Shown: piece by piece, positions 4,917 to 5,266 of the stretch
How positions within the stretch are numbered: the first letter of the stretch is position 1
Layout of the letters: each line of letters opens with the position of its first letter
Assembly: GCA_008501835.1 (NCBI GenBank)
Contig: QQUB01000421.1
Coordinates: forward strand, 1 to 5,266
Length of the DNA: 5,266 nucleotides
Direction: 5' to 3'
Source of the DNA: Bacteroidota bacterium
Lineage (GTDB): Bacteria > Bacteroidota > Bacteroidia > Chitinophagales > Saprospiraceae
Translations under genes and position numbers: made by a program
The notes under the pieces: generated by a model
Databases searched by the model: none
The model's input: the letters and a program-made list of their open reading frames with translations, nothing else
What the model was told of the DNA's origin: nothing

Positions 4917-5266
4917 TTAAACCATAAAAGCCATTTCTTCTTCCTTTTTCACCTCTTTGGAGGGAAACTTAATGGCTGCCTGAGCCGATGACAATCTTGC
5001 GATTGGCACGCGGAAAGGAGAACAACTCACGTAGTTGAGGCCAGTTCTGTGGAAGAATTCAACAGAAGCAGGATCTCCACCATGCTCACCACATACACCT
5101 ATTTTCAGGTTTTCTTTCGTAGCTCTACCTTTTTGTACAGCAGTTTCTACCATGCTACCTACACCTTTCTGGTCGATAGATTCGCATGGGTCGTGAGGTA
5201 CGATGCATTTCTTGATGTAAAAAGGCAGGAAGTGCCCTACGTCATCACGTGAGAATCCGAAAGCCA
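4917..5266 (-). CDS. ppdK: pyruvate, phosphate dikinase, C-terminal part
   Basis: The window ends inside this gene; the last 115 codons are present, to the TAA at 4917-4919. The enzyme interconverts ATP + pyruvate + phosphate and AMP + phosphoenolpyruvate + pyrophosphate in the cytosol, linking glycolysis and gluconeogenesis. The fragment is the end of the PEP/pyruvate-binding TIM barrel. Family-diagnostic sequences are FGFSRDDVGHFLPFY, the catalytic Cys in GVCGEHGGDP (codon 5091-5093; Cys831 in the Clostridium symbiosum enzyme), and GLNYVSCSPFRVPIARLSSAQA. These separate it from PEP synthase and enzyme I of the sugar phosphotransferase system. About 57 residues follow the Cys, compared with 43 in C. 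symbiosum; the excess is a charged tail (SKEVKKEEEMAFMV). A perfect intrinsic terminator follows. Confidence 0.97.
   Translation of the reverse strand, partial: AFGFSRDDVGHFLPFYIKKCIVPHDPCESIDQKGVGSMVETAVQKGRATKENLKIGVCGEHGGDPASVEFFHRTGLNYVSCSPFRVPIARLSSAQAAIKFPSKEVKKEEEMAFMV

Noticed and set aside
5049..5252. 67-residue plus-strand open frame
   Set aside because: It is antisense to the highly conserved pyruvate phosphate dikinase C-terminus.

Overview
The window looks like chromosomal DNA of a Bacteroidota bacterium. The supporting signs are A-rich leaders without Shine-Dalgarno sequences, a short lipoprotein signal followed by a Cys-rich extracellular protein, promoter-like TAnnTTTG boxes, and period-7 and palindromic intergenic repeats of a kind I associate with that phylum. 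The exact genus cannot be read from the sequence.

Layout, left to right. Positions 1-121 hold the last 39 codons of a plus-strand gene ending in an S1 RNA-binding fold. Everything else that codes is on the minus strand, so this end is a convergent junction. Positions 156-824 encode a small secreted protein that may contain two copies of one module, and 915-2309 encode a large lipoprotein of unknown function. A hairpin terminator separates these two genes and abuts the start codon of the smaller one. Positions 2310-2946 have no credible gene. Their right half (2583-2949) is a mosaic of 7-bp-periodic tracts and palindromes, and the last tract runs into the stop codon of the next gene. Positions 2947-4125 encode a COG0402-type amidohydrolase/deaminase with all its metal ligands visible. 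Positions 4303-4680 encode a stand-alone two-CBS-domain protein with a recognisable promoter that carries a perfect 10-bp inverted repeat. Positions 4917-5266 hold the C-terminus of pyruvate, phosphate dikinase, followed by a textbook intrinsic terminator.

The genes do not form one obvious pathway. Pyruvate phosphate dikinase, the CBS protein and the amidohydrolase are minus-strand neighbours, but the first two are split by a strong terminator and the CBS gene appears to have its own promoter. The two left-hand minus-strand genes encode exported proteins and are the least explained part of the coding content. The most distinctive non-coding signal is the heptad-periodic mosaic at 2583-2949. 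I see no CRISPR array, tRNA, rRNA, transposase, integrase or recognisable defence system.
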